Origin: Chelonoidis abingdonii
Lineage: Eukaryota; Chordata; Testudines; Testudinidae
DNA length: 64,000 nt
Direction of reading: 5' to 3'
NCBI RefSeq assembly: GCF_003597395.2
Contig: NC_133770.1
Location: 293,453,686-293,517,685 of the forward strand
Part shown: piece after piece, positions 1 through 11,219 of the stretch
Position numbering within the stretch: the stretch's first letter is position 1
How the letters are laid out: every line of letters begins with the position of its first letter
Notes under the pieces: model-generated
Database searches by the model: none
The model's input: only the letters and a program-made list of their open reading frames with translations
What the model was told of the DNA's origin: nothing
Position numbers and translations under genes: made by a program

Positions 1-218
1 ATAGGTCCATCAATGGCTATTAGCCAGGATGGGCAGGAATGGTGTCCCTAGCCTCTGTTTGCCAGAAGCTGGGAATGGGTGACAGGGGATGGATCACTTG
101 ATGATTACTTGTTCTGTTCATTCCTTCTGGGGCACCTGGCATTGGCCACCGTTGGAAGACAGGAAACTGGGCTAGACGGACCTTCGGTCTGACCCAGTAT
201 GGCCGTTCTTATGTTCAG
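1..218 (+). mobile_element. CR1 LINE, 3' untranslated end
   Basis: This is the last ~220 bases of a CR1 non-LTR retrotransposon, cut by the window edge. The recognisable block around 135-215 (GGGGCACCTGGCATTGGCC ... GACCCAGTATGGCCGTTC) is the family's conserved 3' end, and it finishes in a TTCTTATG-type octamer, the usual CR1 terminus. No coding sequence remains. CR1 copies are normally 5' truncated, so how much of the body lies to the left is unknown. Family recognition is from memory. Confidence 0.85.
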
Positions 219-299
219 AAAAAGGCACCAGCCAAATCCTATCAGCTCTCTGCCTTGTACCTCAGGAATATACTGTCTTGTACTGGTCAATACTCTTTC

Positions 300-1186
300 T
301 TGAGCAGTGCAAATTTATTAATTGGTTCACCACTTCGTCAATGGAAAGTAGACATACACTAGCTTTTGTAACCTGAGCAGATTTACCAAGCACTTCAGGC
401 AAACTCACTGGTACGGATAAACAGTAAAACAAGTTTATTGATTACAAAAGGTAGATTTTAGGTGATTATAAGTGTTAGGCAAAAAGTCAGAGTTAGTTAC
501 CAAAAGAAAAGAAAATATAAGCGCACAGCCTAAACTTTCAACGCTATTAGACTGGGCAACATCTAGATTAAGCAGTTTTTCTCAACCCACTGGATATTGC
601 AGTTCATGGTACACAGATTTCATCCTTGAAACCTGGGCCAGTCTCCTCTTTTGGAGTCTTGAGTCTTCTGAGTGTTCTTGTTGCTTGCAGCATACGTGGG
701 GGGAGGAGAAAAGGCAAAACATGGGGCCATTGTGTTTTGTTTTATACTCTTAGTCCCATGTGCTTGGAGATTACAAGTACAGGCATGTCTGGGACCTTGC
801 TGAGTCCCCAGGCAAGGTTGAGCATTTCCCCTTGTGTGGCCTTGTGCAAGTGAGTCATTGAATTGTAACTCCCTTGCAGGACAATGGCTGTTGATGGTTG
901 TTCAACACCTGCCAGGGCATTGGTTACCTCTCTTGTCCTTGTCTCCGTGGGTCTAATATCTGTGTGATTCTCCAACTCATAGCATATTTTAGTGATAATC
1001 CTACAACACAATTCTCAATTTCATATGTATCAATAATATACAATTTAGATGTAACAGTGCATTTCAGCAGATCATAACCTTTCCCATGATACCTTACAAG
1101 GCATGCTTTTTATATGCAATATCACATTTATATACAAATGATGAATGGGGGGGTTCCAGGGCACTCCTCGGGGGTGCAGTGTCACA
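300..1186 (-). mobile_element. Probable solo LTR (endogenous retrovirus-like), reversed
   Basis: Read on the minus strand, the block begins at 1186 with TGTGACACTGCACCCC, a TG start typical of LTRs. It carries a poly(A) signal (AATAAA, seen as TTTATT at about 433) well downstream. The AT-rich stretch 420-560 resembles a high-copy turtle LTR family. The other end is uncertain (about 270-330), and I could not find a clean target-site duplication; the base string after 1186 (atatg) has only a poor match on the left. No retroviral coding sequence is present. Confidence 0.5.
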
Positions 1187-2712
1187 ATATGTTTAACTAC
1201 TAGTGTGCTGAAATTTCCCTGTGTATTAGCAACATTGAGCCTATAACACAAAAGTTATTTGTGTCATTTATTTTTCAGATAACTTTGATGATAAAGCAAT
1301 TATGGCAATTTCTTCTGACTTTGGGGTCTTTAAATGTTGACCACTATTCCTCTAAAGAGACACAGTTAGGTTTATAATTAATTATATTGAAATAACACAT
1401 TTTCCTGCTTGGGTCATGTAACACTTTATTGATTCTAAAGATTTTAAAAATGAAGGCCTTGATCCTATGGTTACTTTTAGTCAATGGGACTACTCATGGC
1501 ACGAAGTTAAAAGTATGCATAAATGTTTGCAGGATGAGGGCTTAACTTTTCACCATTTGTACAGTGGTACTGGAATAATTTTTATAGTGTGTGGAAAGTG
1601 GAAACCATGTATTTGGGTTTTTATTACTATTTCAAGCCAGGGGGTGCAGCAGCACCCCCAACACTTCTAGTTCCAGAACCTACGCATTTGTACATGTTAC
1701 ACCCTTAATCACAACACTCAGCTTTTCAAAGAGAACATTGTTATTCTGGGATTCAAACCTTTTACTTTGGAAGCTCCTTGCAGGCACAGACTGCCTTGGT
1801 ACACATCTCATCTTGCAGCAACAACACATGCTCTGAACATGCTAGTCCTTTCTGTAGCTCAATTACTATGCCCCTTTCCTATTCTTAAAGGGGCAGCTCC
1901 CATTTCTCTTAATATATACAACAATAAAAAAATTCAACTTATTACTAAATATAAACAATATAATCTAGTTCTAAAACATCCATTTCAGGGACCTCACATA
2001 CAGTTTTTCAATATTTTTTGCATTTGGAACATTGAGACTAGGTTAGTGAGTTTCACTTCTATATCTGATCTGTTTTTCCTTCTGGTTCTAGTTCAAAGTT
2101 GGACTGTAAACAATGCAGTGAAATGGTTAAATCCAAGCAAAATAAAAAGTCTTAACATTTTTTAAAAAGTATTCTGAAAATATTGCTGTTTTATCTTGTT
2201 TTTTGTAAAAATTTTTGTTTTTAAACACAACCTACATTTTTGTACCTGCTACTTTACAGCTTTTAAATTCAAACAGAACTGGGCAGCTGAAAGTGAAGGC
2301 ATGTGATAACTTGTCTAAAATGTTAACCAGTTCAGGGAAATCTGGTGTTGAACTGGCTTAATAACAGTGCCTGATATAGTGAGGATTGTACTTTCAGCTA
2401 AATGGCTCATGAAGGAAAAATTCCTGCGTAGATAATCAAAATCCAGATTTCAAAGTGATAATGCTAAAGGAATCCACAAGACTCAGTGTCAATATGAACC
2501 ACACATTTTTATAATGACCTAATTAAAGTAGCTAAGTGTCTCTTTACTTCTAAATAAAGAGATCTTGTGTCATTCTTTAAAAGTTACAAATTGATTGCAG
2601 ATGAAGCACACGAGAAATGAAGACACAGTTCTTTAAAAGCTAGTTAATAAACTTTGGGAAAGATTCATGAATCACTGCCTGGATCTCTGATATGGCATGT
2701 TTACTGATAACC
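1187..2712. other. AT-rich non-coding stretch
   Basis: No gene recognised. Short open frames here lack family similarity and are broken by AT-rich sequence. Parts of 1455-1560 (a phrase like tcaatgggactactcatg) and 1765-1830 (ctccttgcaggcacagactgcc) resemble old LINE-like 3' ends widespread in amniotes. The rest looks unique. Confidence 0.5.
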
Positions 2713-3940
2713 TGTCCCTGCAGGGGGGGCCCCTAGACTAGCTGCTAGCAACTGGCGCCCTAGGCAAACCATGCAGTTGGTGCCCCCACCCCCAAACCTG
2801 AAGGGCAGATCTAGGCTGAGGTTTTTGGTAAACTGGGAAACATTTTTCCCTTTAATGTTTTTTAAGCTTTTTTTTTTTTAAACAGTGGCTTAATTATTCA
2901 GTTTGTCCGTCCGTCTGTTCAACCAATGTTTCTGAGATCAGATAAAATAGAGACACAAAATTTTCAGAATAGATTTGTACATGACAGCTAGATGATATTT
3001 CAGTCCGATTTCAAATAAAAATGCTAATTATAATTTTCATTTTTACAAATCCAAAATCATCCATTACACTATCCTGCTTTTACTGTCGTCATTACCACCA
3101 AATCCAATATAGAAAGAAATAAGAAAACTTTTCAATGAACTTTAACTGTATTTACAAAACACTCCGAATAAAAAACACTCTGTGCTCTTAAAACATGACT
3201 TTTCTTGCTTTAAGTTTTGGAAATTCTGTCACTAGTTCTTTTAGATCCAGTTTTCCAGCTATTTAATGCTCTGTTGACATTGTGGCAAGTCCAACAAGTC
3301 TCTCTTGCACCACTGCTGAACGCAGATATGTTTTTATCCATTTTAACTTTGAGAAGCTACGTTCCCCACTAGCTATGGAAACTGGCAAAGTTAAAAGAAT
3401 CCATAGAGCTATAAAAATGTTTGGAAAACTGTCTGTGAGTTTATTTTCGCAAACAAACTTCAGTACTTCTTCAGGAGTGGAATGTGTCTTAAGTTTTCTT
3501 GAAAAAGCCTAAAGCTCACTACACAAATCTGTAGTATCAATGTCTTTTGAATTTTCATGAGTCAATTTTTTACAAAATTCTCTTATCTGTTTTGCTGTTT
3601 TCTTTTGCAAACTCTGGATATCATATAGAAAGCCAAATACTGACTCCAGCTGCTGCATCTGTTGAAATCTTTACTCAACCGAGTGAATAGCAGTATCAAG
3701 GACTGCGAAGTAGAAATTTACTTTGAACCTTTGTTTTGGGTTCTGAATGGGCGTGTCTCAGCCTTCATACAAAAACTGCTGTTTCTTTTGCTGAATGCAA
3801 ACTGGCTCTGGTTCAAATTCTGTCAGAAAGTGTGACGGGGCAGCCCCACCCCACACTAGCCCCAGCAGTGTCAGACCAGTAGCTCTGGCAGTGGAAGTCC
3901 CACCCTGCTTGTACTGGGCATGCTCCAAGTACTCAGGGAG

Positions 3941-3947
3941 TATAAAA
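3941..3947 (+). promoter_or_regulatory. TATA box of the solo LTR
   Basis: TATAAAA lies about 110 bases into the LTR, a usual U3 position. It is the likely former transcription signal of the element; present activity is unknown. Confidence 0.6.
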
Positions 3948-3993
3948 GGAGGAAATTCAGCTCAGTCTGGGCTGGCGGCTGCAGGGGAAGGAC

Positions 3994-4318
3994 CAGGGTT
4001 GGCTCTAGCCATTTCGCCGCCCCAAGCACGGCGGCACACCGCGGAGGATGGTCTGCTGCTCGCTGGTCCCGCGGCTTCGGTGGACCTCCCACAGGCATCC
4101 TTGCCGAGGGTCCGCTGGTCCCGCGGCTCTGGTGGACCTCCCGCAGGCATGCCTGCGGATGCTCCACCGGAGCCGCGGGACCAGCAGACCCTCCACAGGC
4201 ACGCCTGCGGGAGGTCCGCCAGAGCCGCCTGCCGCCCTCCCGGGAACCGGCAGAGCGCCCCCTGTGGCATGCTGCCCCAAGCACGCGCTTGGTGCGCTGG
4301 GGCCTGGAGCCGGCCCTG
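3994..4318. mobile_element. hAT-type MITE inside the solo LTR
   Basis: This 325-bp non-autonomous element has inverted ends (CAGGGTTGGCTCTAG; reversed right end CAGGGCCGGCTCCAG) and a perfect 8-bp duplication, GGAAGGAC, at 3986-3993 and 4319-4326. The interior is GC-rich and built from repeated, inverted variants of one phrase (tcccgcggct... / ...cctgcgggaggtcc), so it can fold on itself extensively. It encodes nothing; several overlapping open frames here are by-products of the GC-rich palindromic sequence. Confidence 0.93.
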
Positions 4319-6362
4319 GGAAGGACCTACCCAGGAAGCTCCTGAGGAGGACCAGCCACCACCCATGAACTCTCTGGGATCTGAAGCTTCTCCTGGCCAG
4401 CACAAAGCCCTGCTGCGGGAGGAGCCCAAGGAGGTGATGGACTTGGAGACCTGCAAAGAACCTGGAGATTTGTTGGAGACCCCAACCCTGAAGACGGTAG
4501 GAAGCAACCCAGGGTGTGTGTGATGTATTGGTACCTTCCCCCCGGTAAGCCTCAGCGTGTTTCGGTAGGATCTCCCTGCTGAGCACTGGCAAGGTCCTAC
4601 GGTGCTGTAACCAGGGGTAATCCTATGGACTCTGGCCACTAGGCAGTGCTGCCCTGCAACAAGGGGCATAAATCCTCACAGAAAGTCTGTTTCTTCAGCA
4701 AGCTCAAGAGAATCTACCAGTGTTCTTTTGAACTCTTCATCACTTCTGAATTCCTCCAGAATATTTTTAGTTTGCTGCAGTTTTTGAACAGCAGAATGTA
4801 TGTTCAAGTTCTTTTCCTGAAGCTGCTTACTGGTGAGGTTAGTCTCAAAAAGGATATTACACCACAAAATGAGTGAAGTCACAAATTTGAACTTGGAAAG
4901 GTCATTTGCAAGAGCTTCTGTATCTGAACGTGCTGTATTGCCAGAAGATCCAGTAAAGTTAGTATCATCGTAAGTTTCAATTAGAGCATCCTAAATGTTT
5001 CCAAGTTCATAGCAAAGAGGCTTCAAAGCATCAATGCGACTCTCCCATCTTGTCTGACTAAGTGGTTTCACAGTTAGAGAATTCACATGGTGAGTCAGAA
5101 TCTCCCAGTGGAGCGTTGAGCCTGAGAAAAAACACATAAATACATTGTACCAGGTCAAAGAAACTGCTTGCCTCCAAACAGCATCCAGCAGCATCATTGA
5201 CAACCAAATTCAGAGAATGTGCACTGCAAGGAACAAAAACGGTCCTAGGATTGATTTCCATCATTCTCCTCTGCACACCATTGTCTTTACCCTTCATATT
5301 ACTCCCATTGTCGTAGCCTTGGCCATGTACGTTTTCAACAGATAATGACATTGTTTTAAGCTCTTGTATAATAGTTTCAGTCGTAAATTCTCCAGTCATC
5401 TCCTTCAGTGGTATGAAACCCTAAAAATGTTCCCTTATGAGCACTTCAACATTATCTTCATCTGCAGACTTACATATCCACAAAATGAATGATCATTGTC
5501 ATTTGTTCAACATGACTCATCTGGTGTACAGTCCACTATTATTGAAAAGTATTTTGCAGAATGGGCAGCTTCTATAATTTTCTTTTTAATGGCATTTGCT
5601 AGGATTTGTATCAGTTCATTCTGTATATTTTTCCTAAGTAATGAACCTGTGTTTCATGATCAGTTATTTTACGTAGATGCTCATTCATGACTGGATTGAA
5701 CAAAGCTAGGTATTCAACACATTTTTAAAAGTTTCCATTACCTGGAGTGTATAATTTTTCATTTCTACGGCGGCCACGGAATACTAAATTTTGCCCACCG
5801 AGAACTCACTAAAGCAGTCAGACGCTTTAATATTTGTTGCCAATATTGTTCTTTTTCCTTGATCACACAAATTTTCTTCATCCATAGTTTTTCCTTTTTT
5901 GAATTGTAATTCAAGTTCTTTTAAATTTTGAAAACATTCCAAATGTTCTGTACTTCTTTCATGTGAAGAGAGAATTGAAGAGATGTTTTTCCAGTCCTTC
6001 GAACCATTTTTAGTAAATAATGTACTAACTGCTTGATTTCTAAACAACTTGCAGCAAAAGCAAAACACAGAGTCCTTCGACATTGAATACTGTAACCAGT
6101 TTCAATGAATTTCTTCCCCATTAATTAGTTTCCTCTTGTAATATTAGCAGAGAATTTTCTTTTATTTCCATCCTTGGGGAAGGGAAATTCATAAACTTGT
6201 TCAGGTCCATGTTCCATGAGAATTTGCCGCACATTGTCATCAGATCTGGGCCATGAAGCTGGGTCCCCATACTGTAACTTGTTTGTGACATCCTCATCCT
6301 TTCTTCCTTCTACTTCATTTACTTCAATTTCTGCATGTCTCTCTGAAGGTGAATAAATTTTC

Positions 6363-6600
6363 TCCACTTCCATATCAGTCTGTTGCTGTGAGCTGCCTTC
6401 ATCTAGAAGTAAGTTTCCATCATCTTGAGTTTCCAAACTGCTTTTTTGTGGATATGAAATACCCTCATCTCAAAGTAATATACCTTCTTCTTGATGTTCC
6501 AAACTGCTTCCGTGTGGATATGAGATAACCTTCTCTCCAAGTAAAATTCCTTCATCTGGATGCTGTGAACTGCTTCCATCTTTATTTGGATTAAAGAGAA
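6363..6600 (-). repeat. 66-bp tandem repeat coding 22-residue acidic units in the hAT transposase
   Basis: Near-identical phrases (ttccaaactgctt ... gtggatatgagat) start at 6431 and 6497, and a weaker third starts near 6563, each 66 bases apart. A fourth, less regular relative lies near 6386. Because 66 is a multiple of three, the repeat keeps frame and gives Glu/Asp-rich units upstream of the zinc finger. Confidence 0.7.
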
Positions 6601-7737
6601 GATATTTCAGGAAGGATCCTTGCTGTTTTGCTTGGTCCTTTTCCTTCTCAGCCTTTCATTTACGATAGCTCCTGAGAATTTTCTTTTTCCTCTTTCTGCC
6701 ATGGGGCATTTGAATATTGTTATGTACTGTGCTCCCGACTGTGGACAGTATAGCATTAAGGATGCTGACACACCCACCACATGGTTGGCAATTTAAACCA
6801 CATTGCAGCCATCCCAACATGTCTTTTCACTGCTTAAAGGTTCAATGATTAGTAACATATACTCACTTACCTATTAAAACAGTTAGTTACTGTGTTTACA
6901 TGGACATAAAATGACCTTTTTCGATGTTATAACCCGACAGCGGTTGTTTGGAAAGTAATCCCCTTTCTCATAGTTACCTGCTTGGGGTGTGACATCATCA
7001 CTTTCGTAGTCTATTAAGCATTAACACTGTTACTTTTATTTTCTGGACCTTATTTATTACATGTGAACCAGTTATAACAAAGAGAAGTTCATAATTATAC
7101 AGTCCAGTAATAATGCTAAGGTTTAATAATGCTTAAAGATACTCACATTTTGTATTATAATACTGAAAGATGTTATTCTTTATTCTTTGGCATCAAGAAA
7201 CACAAATTTCCACAGTATTCACTCGATTCTTAACCATCTACCTGCATCATGAGTTAAAATGACCGTTTGACATGTATCAATTTGCGATATCTCCGCTCTA
7301 CATGAATTTCCGACTATGCGACCTTGATGTATATTCGAGTTAGGTGTCATTAGCATTGCAGATCTTGCCACTGGTGGATGTGTTTAATTGTGGCTGAGTT
7401 AATTACTTATTAAAATTGTGGAGTGGGTCATCTTGACCCTACATCACATATTGGAAAAAAAAATCTCTAAAATATTATTTATTTTTTCAGTAAACAAAAG
7501 ATTTGGCATATTAATAAATTCTCAGAAATGTAGAGAAATTAATTATAATTCATATTCCCTCCATACGCGCACAGGAATTGAAATAATGACATCTTTGTTA
7601 TTTTGTTTGTATTTTTTTTCATCTTTTTCATTTTTTTTAAAGTCGATTTTTTTCCTCAAATTTGGCGCCCCATTTAACTTGGCACTCCAGGCAACCACCT
7701 AATTCACCTATATGGACGGGGCGCCCCTGTGTCCCTG

Positions 7738-8403
7738 ATCAATCTTCAGGCAATGTATAATCAATTAATACTTCTTGGGTTTGACAGAGCCAGACAACAG
7801 CGCTGAAGCAATTTTAAAGGGAGCTTTTATTGAAAGAACTAGATAGGTACAAAAGGAGAAAAGATAGGCGATAAGAAAAAGTTGAGAATTCAGGACCCCT
7901 AACAGAACATCAGGTTAAGGAGTAATGCTTGTTGCAATGTTTTAGGTTCAAAGCTCACTCCAAAAGACTCAAAAGAATGAAATAATAGTCTTGCAAGAGT
8001 ATATCATGTTTCTGCCATTAGTGCCTTAAAATGCTATTATAGATAGAAAAGTGGCTGTGTAAAAATGGCCTCTTCTTACTCAGCATATCTGCTCTTTGGG
8101 TCTAAGTCAGATCTCTTCACTTTACTGAACAAAAACATTGTATTCTAGAAGCCAACAGAGCTTCAGGAGTATGAGCTGCATTCTCCTCTGCCTGAAGCAT
8201 CATTAGCAAAATTGTCCAAGTTCTGACTCCAGAATCTTTACTACTTGTAATGATGTAAGAAGTGGAAAGATCAGCTGGAATTTTAGATCCCTAGTTGAGT
8301 TTACATCTGTCTAATAGACACTTTAGGGAAAGAAAGACAAAAACGTGGTACAAATTGGAGCAGAGAGTAAGGAGAAAAGAATTCCAAGGGGAAAAATATA
8401 TAG
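7738..8403 (-). mobile_element. LTR-like fragment, reversed (tentative)
   Basis: The segment carries a minus-strand AATAAA (ttttattga at about 7826) and an AT-rich stretch of the style seen in other reversed turtle LTRs in this window. I could not place its ends or any target duplication. It may be partly unique DNA. No coding potential was recognised. Confidence 0.3.
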
Positions 8404-9125
8404 TGTGGCAGAGCTCCGACCTTGTCTCTGTGGGTCCCGTGCTTCTAGGCAGTTTATGCTAGCCTTAGTGGCTCACTGCAACCCTCCACAAAGCCCTTCT
8501 TTCTCTAGGACCAGGGTTACAGTCTACTGAGCCCTTTTCATCATAAGCCAGTAAGGAGGTTGGTGAGAAAAGTCCCACAGTCTGTTGTCCCTAGGGCTTA
8601 TTTCAGAACAATCTAGCCTCCTGTTCTGACAGGGGCCTGTCTTCCCTTCCCAGCAAGTGTTTCTGTAGTGGAAGGTTGTGGGGGGAACCCGGGCCCACCC
8701 TCTACTCCAGGTTCCGGCCCAGGGACCCTAATGGCAGCAGTGGTTGGCAGCCAACCTTTCACTGCCAGAGTTGCTACATTTCCCTGGGCCACTTCCCCAC
8801 AACTCTCCTGCTTCTCCCTTCTTCACCCTTACCTTAGGGCTCCCTTACCAATGGTTTGAGGGTGTCTTCATTAACCATCCCTTCAGCTGCACTTTCTCTC
8901 CTCTGGCTCTTCTCAGCCTGAGTGGAGTGAGCCCTTTTATAGTATCAAAAGGGCCTTAATTAGAGTCAGGTGTTCACATTACCTTAATGGACTCACCTGA
9001 CTCTTTGCAGGTTAATTGGAGTCAGGTGTTCTCATTAGCCTGGAGCAGCCCCTGCTCTGGTCAGTCAGGGAACAGAAAACTGCTAATCTATGGTCAGTAT
9101 ATCTGCCTTCTATTACTTTGTTACA
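8404..9125 (+). mobile_element. LTR-like module, homologous to the LINE 5' region that follows
   Basis: It starts TGTGGCAGAG and ends TTTGTTACA, so it has TG...CA ends, but the flanking 5-mers (tatag / ccaac) do not match. Phrases such as tggagtgagc, ctctggctct and gcagcccctgctctggtca recur in the same order at 9590-9740, and the gggcccaccc ... ctccaggttc block recurs at about 23650-23690. It may be a solo LTR, or a stray copy of a promoter module used by the adjacent LINE. It has no credible coding sequence. Confidence 0.5.
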
Positions 9126-9148
9126 CCAACTTGCCTGGTCTATTCACG

Positions 9149-9161
9149 TATATATATATAT
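9149..9161. repeat. (TA)n microsatellite at the 5' border of the LINE
   Basis: A run of alternating T and A ends about ten bases before the LINE starts. The matching (TA)n at 17784-17796 flanks the other end. Confidence 0.85.
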
Positions 9162-9170
9162 TATCATATA

Positions 9171-11219
9171 GTGACAAAGTTCCTCCTCTAACCTTGGTGT
9201 GGGTCCTCCGCTTAGTTGGCAGATTTGCTCCTCAGTGATCTTCCCCACAAGTCTGGATCAACTCCTTCCTGTGTCTGATCAGGAGTTGGGCAGGTTGGGG
9301 GAACCCTGGCCCGCTCTCTACTCTCGTGGTTCCAGCCCAGGGCACTGTGGATTGCAGCTGTCTATAGTGCTTTTGTAACAGCTGCATGACAGCTACACCT
9401 CCCTGGGCTACTCCCCATGACCTCTCCAAACACCTTCTTTATCCTCACCACAGGACCGTTCCTCCTTTGGTGTCGATAACACTTGTATCCTTATCCTCGC
9501 AGCAGCACACCTCTCACTCTTCAGCTCCTGTGCTCTTTGCTCCCAGTCCTCACACACACCTCTCTCCTCTGGCTCCTCCTCACCTGACTGGAGTGAGCTC
9601 TTTTTTAAACCCAGGTGCCCTGATTAGCCTGCCTTGATTGGCTGCAGGTGTTCTAATCAGCCTGTCTGCCTTAATTGATTCTAGCAGGTTCTTGATTACT
9701 CTAGTGCAGCCCCTGCTCTGGTCACTCAGAGAACAGACGCCTGCTTCTCCTGTAGCCAATAGTGGCTCTCCCTTCTACCACGCCGCTGCAGAGGAAGGAG
9801 GGAGAGGGTTGCTGCTGCTGCTGCTGTTCCTGCTGGGCACTGGGCCCTCGCTGCTGTTGCTGCTCCTCTGGCTGGGCTAGACACCACCACCCGCCCCTCT
9901 CTCTGCTATCTGCTCACTGGCTGGCTAGTAGATTCCCCCCCACCCCTCGGTTCCTGCTGCTACTCCACCTACAGCCCTTGAGGGGAGGGGGGGGCTGCTG
10001 GCCTGCTTCCCAGAGAGGCGGGGAGAGAGGGACCCTGGCTCTTGTTGCTAAGGATACCTTCTGAGCGAGGTCCCTCCTGCCTGGACACCAGACCACCACC
10101 ACCTGGAGTTGCTGGGGCTGCTGTGGCAGTTGCTGGCGAGCTGTTGGAGCTGTTGAAGACCACTGTGGAGGGGGCATTCCTGGACTGAGTCTTTTTTCGA
10201 CCTGTGCTCTTGTGGTGGGGGTTTAGACTGTGTCTGTTGGGACACCGGGGGTGTGGCGTGGAGCCTGCCCCTGGTCCATCTGTGTTCCCTTTCGCCCCCC
10301 ACCACCATCGTTGCCCCCTCCACCACCCCTGCTGGCTGTTTTCCTTCTGCTTTGGACTCCTTCCTCTAGGACTGAGCTGCTTGCCTGGCTCGCCACGCCC
10401 ACTTCCATCGTTTGGGCCTGCAGCAGCAGCAGCCTACCATTGACTTTTGCACAAGTGCTTGTGGGCGCACCACCTCCCCCTGCCCCTTGGACTAGCCCCT
10501 ATCCCTTTTTTGTCTGCCCCACATGTTTCCCTCTGTGGCCCTGATAGTTCTGCCCCAGCCCTGCAGCTGTCCCCGTGGTCCTTCTACCCCATTCCCAGCT
10601 CGCCCATCCCCGCACCCTGTGCTCCGCCAGCCCTGATTGGTCCCTCCCCTCGTGCGCCCACGCCCCCTCCCATGCGCTTGTGCCCTTCCCCATTTGGTTT
10701 CCCCTAATTCACTGCACCCCCCCTCTGCCGTTGTCCCCCCTGATCTCCTAGTGCAACTGGAGGAGCCGGAACTCCCCTCTGCATCGGTGCCCTTCACCCT
10801 TCCCACCCCTAGGTCCTTGGTTGCTCCCACGCCCCTTTAGCCTTCCCTTTCTGGCGCCCTCCTCCCCTGCCTGCAGCCTAGCGGGAGGGGTGGTCGCCTC
10901 CTCTCCTTCCCCTCCCCTCGCTGTTTGTCCCCCTCCCCGCTCTCGTTATGGCGGGGACGCGGCGGGGGAGACCCCTCGCGATGCTCCCACTGCCCCTCCT
11001 CCACCTGCCCCCGTGTCCACTGCCCTAGCCTCCACCTCGACCGCCTTGCCGATCCACCTACCACCGCCCCTGCTGGGGCACTGGCAGCGGCGAGTACTGG
11101 GGAGACCTCCGCTGCTGCCACGTCCCTCCCCCCTTCCGATTCGGGGGGAGCCCCCCCAGCCGGTGGGAAGGGTCGGGGTGGGAAGAAGGGTAAGGCCCCG
11201 CTAAAAGGCCAGGCCCTCC
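9171..11219 (+). promoter_or_regulatory. 5' region (probable internal promoter) of the Tx1-like LINE
   Basis: About 2 kb precede ORF1. The first 570 bases resemble the module at 8404-9125. The remainder is C/T-rich with CTG runs (about 9808-9870), then increasingly GC-rich. LINEs carry internal promoters in this position, but I see no specific core motif. Several long overlapping open frames on both strands are compositional artefacts. Confidence 0.5.

Larger units (their letters stand above)
3831..4680 (+). mobile_element. Solo LTR inserted in the hAT transposase relic
   Basis: The element starts TGTGACGGGG and ends CCTCACA (TG...CA). It is flanked by a perfect 5-bp duplication, GAAAG, at 3826-3830 and 4681-4685, as expected of LTR retroelement integration. 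A TATA box (TATAAAA) lies at 3941-3947, which sets the plus orientation. No primer-binding site or internal genes remain, so it is a solo LTR produced by recombination between two LTRs. Without the nested MITE and one copy of its duplication it would be about 517 bp. The parent could be a gypsy-like element or an endogenous retrovirus; the sequence alone does not decide. Confidence 0.88.
3190..6709 (-). pseudogene. hAT transposase (ZMYM/TTF-type zinc finger), broken
   Basis: The enzyme would have cut and pasted its own element by an RNase H-like reaction in the nucleus. From the likely start at 6709 the order is: a basic Lys/Arg-rich N-terminus; acidic repeats of about 22 residues (6363-6600); a TTF-like zinc-finger region near 6083-5784 (motif FCFCCKLF); a catalytic-core segment near 5310 (GYDNGSNMKG) followed by PCSAHSLNLVVND; and a C-terminal hAT dimerisation domain at 3420-3200 (ASGERSFSKLK). 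In-frame stops and frameshifts split the reading frame into at least five pieces, and an 850-bp insertion interrupts it between 4681 and 3830. Length and order fit ZMYM-type hAT transposases that carry DUF4371-like cores. It cannot be active. Confidence 0.88.
2721..7729 (-). mobile_element. hAT DNA transposon, complete ends, decayed, with nested insertions
   Basis: A 5.0-kb element with terminal inverted repeats. The left end starts CAGGGGGGGCCCC, and the right end, read in reverse, starts CAGGGGCGCCCCG. It is flanked by a perfect 8-bp target duplication, TGTCCCTG, at 2713-2720 and 7730-7737, the hallmark of the hAT superfamily. The transposase relic lies on the minus strand (6709 down to about 3190), leaving about 1 kb of AT-rich non-coding sequence upstream (6710-7729) and about 470 bases downstream. 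A solo LTR (3831-4680) sits inside the coding part. The ends and duplication are seen directly; the superfamily is established by the 8-bp duplication together with the transposase domains. Confidence 0.93.

Noticed and set aside
3871..4669. Open frames of 106-242 codons across 3795-4669
   Set aside because: They run through the LTR and the palindromic MITE with Gly/Pro/Arg-rich, low-complexity translations and cross insertion borders.
8399..9130. A 5-bp duplication around the 8404-9125 module
   Set aside because: tatag and ccaac do not match, so solo-LTR status was left open.
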